This document shows positions 61,483 through 64,000 of a stretch of DNA of 64,000 bases, one piece after another. How positions within the stretch are numbered: position 1 is the stretch's first letter; the number at the start of each line of letters is the position of its first letter. Position numbers and translations under genes: made by a program. The notes under the pieces are model-generated. The model saw only the letters and a program-made list of their open reading frames with translations, was not told the origin of the DNA and made no database searches. This DNA is from Mycobacterium dioxanotrophicus (GTDB lineage: Bacteria; Actinomycetota; Actinomycetes; Mycobacteriales; Mycobacteriaceae): assembly GCF_002157835.1 (NCBI RefSeq), contig NZ_CP020809.1, forward strand, positions 2,232,001 to 2,296,000, read 5' to 3'.

Positions 61483-61743
61483 TCCACAGCTCATCTGATC
61501 CAACTGACGAAAGGCCCACTGGCCCTGGGAAAGCCCGCCCAGCCCGGCGATAAGGGACCACCCCGCCACGCCCCGTGACCGCAGAAGCCACCTCACGGCC
61601 CATCTTGCCCCAACGCTCCACCGCAATCACCTTGGACGAAAAATCGAGGCTAAGGTCAAAAGCGGATCTTGGCCGGGGGAGACGCGCCGGGATTCGAGCG
61701 GAATCGCAACACGGGCCTGCCGTGTGACAAGGGGAGATCTGCA

Positions 61744-62457
61744 ATGCAGCAAACATATTTGAGATTTGCCGGCATCATCGCACTTGCCGCTACTGGCGCT
61801 CTTGGCGTCGGGTGTTCGAACAATTCGACGGGTTCGGGGAGCGAGACCAGCCGACCTGCCAGCGAAGCCACCACCGGAGCGGAATCCGGTAGTGCAACTC
61901 CGGGCGAGTCGGTTGCCCCGGGTGCCGACGGGACCGCCACCCCAGGTGCGCCCGCCGCCGAACCCGGCGCGCCAGGCAATGCAGGAACTCCGGGTGCCCC
62001 TGGTGCTCCCGGTGAGCCGGGCGCTCCCGGTGTCCCTGGCGAACCTGGCGCCCCCGGCGGCCCCGCACCCGGTGCGCCGAATACCGGTCCTGCGGACAGC
62101 ACGACGATCGTCACGCCCAACGGCTCCTTCGTCGTGCAGGGCATCATCCTGCAGAAGTACAACGCGACCGGCGGCGCGAGCAGCCCGCTCGGTCTACCGA
62201 CCGCGAGCGAGGCGGCCGCGCCCAACGGCGGTCAGTTCAGCACCTTCAATGGCGGTGCGATCTACTGGACGCCGCAGACCGGGGCACACATCGTCTGGGG
62301 CGGTATCCGCGACGCGTGGGAGCGCGACGGCGGCGCAGGCGGCCGCCTGGGGTATCCCACATCGGACGAGGCGACGATCCCCGGCGGATGGCAGTCGCAG
62401 TTCCAACACGGGACCATCACCTATACCGACGGTCAGGCCAAGGTCGAGGCTCGCTGA
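61744..62457 (+). CDS. Lipoprotein with collagen-like stretch and LGFP repeats
   Basis: 237 aa. Lipobox ALGVGC with Cys24. A Ser/Thr/Gly linker is followed by about a dozen G-x-y triplets (GAPGAPGEPGAPG, residues about 95-125), then two LGFP-type repeats (SPLGLPTASE, GRLGYPTSDE) with aromatic segments between (GGAIYWTPQTGAHIVWGGI, HGTITYT). LGFP repeats are found in actinobacterial envelope proteins and may hold them to the cell wall. AAGGGGAG precedes the ATG. It starts 94 bases from IS copy 2, so its native promoter may be displaced. Confidence 0.9.
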   Translation: MQQTYLRFAGIIALAATGALGVGCSNNSTGSGSETSRPASEATTGAESGSATPGESVAPGADGTATPGAPAAEPGAPGNAGTPGAPGAPGEPGAPGVPGEPGAPGGPAPGAPNTGPADSTTIVTPNGSFVVQGIILQKYNATGGASSPLGLPTASEAAAPNGGQFSTFNGGAIYWTPQTGAHIVWGGIRDAWERDGGAGGRLGYPTSDEATIPGGWQSQFQHGTITYTDGQAKVEAR

Positions 62458-62544
62458 CCGTCTTCTGACACCTTCTGACGACTCGCATCGGTGCGCCAGT
62501 GGTGCCGGTGCGAGTCGTCGTTCACCCACCCACCTGGAGGTCAC

Positions 62545-62715
62545 ATGGCGCACGTGAGTGACGAAACCCTCAATGAGCTACGCCGAGAGCTCAATCGTTT
62601 CAAGAGTGAGCAGTATCGCGACCGCGGCTATGCCGCAGCCCATCTCGCCGGCGCTGTGGAAATGCTGCTTGAGGAAGCCGAGCAGAGTATCAGCGAGCGC
62701 TATCAGGCCGGCTGA
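62545..62715 (+). CDS. Small conserved-looking helical protein (56 aa), function unknown
   Basis: 56 aa beginning MAHVSDETLNELRREL, highly charged and helical, with AAHLAGAVEMLLEEAEQ. TGGAGGTCAC precedes the ATG closely (GGAGG six bases upstream). No family recognised. It ends just before a strong terminator. Confidence 0.72.
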   Translation: MAHVSDETLNELRRELNRFKSEQYRDRGYAAAHLAGAVEMLLEEAEQSISERYQAG

Positions 62716-62722
62716 TGTCCGC

Positions 62723-62760
62723 AAACGAAAAAGCCCCAGGATCACTGGGGCTTTTCGTTT
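62723..62760. terminator. Bidirectional Rho-independent terminator
   Basis: An 11-bp perfect stem AAAAGCCCCAG/CTGGGGCTTTT with loop GATCA, flanked on both sides by A- and T-runs. It serves the small protein gene on the plus strand and the tRNA on the minus strand. Confidence 0.92.
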
Positions 62761-62761
62761 G

Positions 62762-62834
<73 letters not shown>

Positions 62835-62843
62835 GCGCATGGA

Positions 62844-62872
62844 ACGATAACAGGCCATGCGCCCAAGGTGAA
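62844..62872 (-). promoter_or_regulatory. Probable tRNA-Lys promoter
   Basis: TATCGT as -10 (62849-62844) is ten bases before the tRNA; TTCACC 17 bases further upstream is a weak -35. An 8-bp inverted repeat GCGCATGG/CCATGCGC (62835-62862) spans the same region. Confidence 0.4.
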
Positions 62873-62988
62873 ATCCGCTGGCCCGTGTCGCTCGTTCGAG
62901 ACCGTGCGTAAGTCCTCGATCAGACGTTCCCTTAGACTATTGCCAGAATTCGTCGGTTTGCTGACGTCATGTGAGGTGGAACGAGAAA

Positions 62989-64000
62989 TGTGGCAGGTGC
63001 AGGCATTGACCCGGCCGGGGCGAAAACGGCTCCGCCGCGCGGCCGTTGCCCTGGCTCCGGCTGTGATCTTCGGCATATCGGCATGCACGGGTGCCGTCTC
63101 GGCGCCCCCACCGCCTGTGATCGCCGACAAGGGCACGCCATTCGGTGATCTGCTGGTGCCGAGGGTGAATGCCTCGGTGGCCGACGGAGCGGTCGGCGTG
63201 GCGGTCGACGCCCCGGTGACCGTGAGTGCGGAGAACGGCGTGCTTGGCAGCGTCAGCATGGCCGACGCCAACGGCACCCCGGTGGCGGGCAAGCTCAGCG
63301 CCGACGGCCTGACGTGGTCCAGCACTGATCCGCTCGACTTCAACGAGCGGTACACCCTCAGCGCTCAATCACTCGGTCTCGGTGGGGTGGCCAACCGGCG
63401 CATCACCTTTCAGACGCATTCCCCGGCGAACCTGACCATGCCCTACGTGCTGCCCAACGACGGCGAGGTCGTCGGCATCGGCCAACCGATCGCGGTGCGG
63501 TTCGACGAGAACATCACCGACCGGCTGGCCGCGCAGCGCGCCATCACCGTCAAGACCGATCCGCCCGTCGAGGGCGCCTTCTACTGGCTGAGCAATCGCG
63601 AGGTGCGTTGGCGCCCAGCCACATACTGGAAGCCCGGCACTGCGGTGGACGTGACGGTGAACACCTATGGTGTGCGGTTGGGTGACGGGCTGTTCGGGCA
63701 GAAGAACGTCGCCAACCACTTCACCATCGGCGACGAGGTGATCGCGACCGCGGACGACAACACCAAGACCCTGACCATCCGGCGCAACGGCGAGGTCGTC
63801 AAGACCATGCCGATCTCGATGGGCAAGAACAGCACGCCGACCAACAACGGCACCTACATCATCGGCGACCGCTTCAGTCACCTGATCATGGACTCGTCGA
63901 CCTACGGCGTTCCGGTCAACTCGCCCAACGGGTATCGCACCGAGGTCGACTTCGCCACCCAGATGTCCTACAGCGGCATCTACGTGCACGCGGCACCGTG
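62989..64000 (+). CDS. ldtB: L,D-transpeptidase, LdtB/LdtMt2 type (3' end outside the window)
   Basis: The first 337 residues are present. Lipoprotein signal with ISAC, Cys33. Two Ig-like domains follow ([25 protein letters not shown] start, quoted in part, then [15 protein letters not shown]), and the YkuD catalytic domain begins near 250 ([19 protein letters not shown]). The catalytic SHGCxN motif would lie after the window end. It forms 3-3 peptidoglycan cross-links and is a carbapenem target in mycobacteria. Closest to LppS/LdtMt2 of M. tuberculosis by remembered sequence. GAGGTGG precedes the ATG. Confidence 0.95.

Larger units (their letters stand above)
59957..61649. mobile_element. 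IS1380-family insertion sequence, copy 2
   Basis: 1693 bp. Ends CCCGAATTTTTCGCGGAA and CCTCGATTTTTCGTCCAA share the ATTTTTCG core; flanks carry the 4-bp duplication CTAA (59953-59956 and 61650-61653). By eye it differs from copy 1 at roughly a tenth of the positions, so the copies are separate insertions of related elements. It lies between the gene-poor region and a lipoprotein gene. Confidence 0.93.

Overview
The window is from a high-GC mycobacterium, most likely an environmental fast grower (Mycolicibacterium type). This rests on a complete yrbE/mce operon, a single-chain type I fatty-acid synthase followed by acpS, a DUF1906 Tat protein next to fas, and an LdtB/LdtMt2-type L,D-transpeptidase. 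The right part (about 46-64 kb) follows the gene neighbourhood known from M. tuberculosis as Rv2525c-fas-acpS-Rv2522c-bcp-Rv2520c-lppS. GTG starts, 1-4 bp gene overlaps and several probable leaderless promoters also fit.

Region 1 (1-36.7 kb) is a lipid or terpenoid/steroid-like catabolic island. It holds five cytochrome P450s (one cut by the window edge), a 3Fe-4S ferredoxin, two mycofactocin-type SDRs and one classical SDR. It also holds an aldehyde dehydrogenase, a class III CoA-transferase, two acyl-CoA ligases, an enoyl-CoA hydratase, a thiolase-like/DUF35 pair, a VOC protein and an amidohydrolase. The importer is a full mce operon (yrbEA, yrbEB, mceA-F, 11.4-21.0 kb). Two Mce-associated membrane protein genes lie 14 kb downstream of it, and four small secreted proteins lie just after mceF. 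A NorE/NorF-like pair of oxidase accessory subunits with two paralogous membrane proteins sits at 25.4-27.8 kb. A 19-bp palindrome of the form ATTCTC-N7-GAGAAT, or its 6-3-6 variant, recurs in most promoter regions of the island and suggests one local regulon. A TetR gene inside the island (24.6 kb) is a possible but unproven regulator.

Region 2 (36.8-46.0 kb) has an LtrA-like membrane protein, an MFS transporter, a MerR-like regulator and a spermidine/putrescine-type ABC transporter read leftward as potA-potD-potB-potC. An IS1380-family element with a CTCA target duplication has inserted through the potD start codon. Its terminal base rebuilds the codon as GTG, while the native ribosome-binding site and ATG stay behind on the potA side.

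Region 3 (46.0-64.0 kb) is core genome: the DUF1906 Tat protein, fas, acpS, an M20 peptidase, bcp, a DUF3618 protein, a gene-poor stretch carrying a second, more intact IS1380-family copy (CTAA duplication), a collagen-like/LGFP lipoprotein, a 56-aa protein, a bidirectional terminator, tRNA-Lys(CTT) and the start of the L,D-transpeptidase gene, cut by the window end.

All calls were made by reading the sequence. Family names rest on recognised motifs and remembered homologues, not on a database search.
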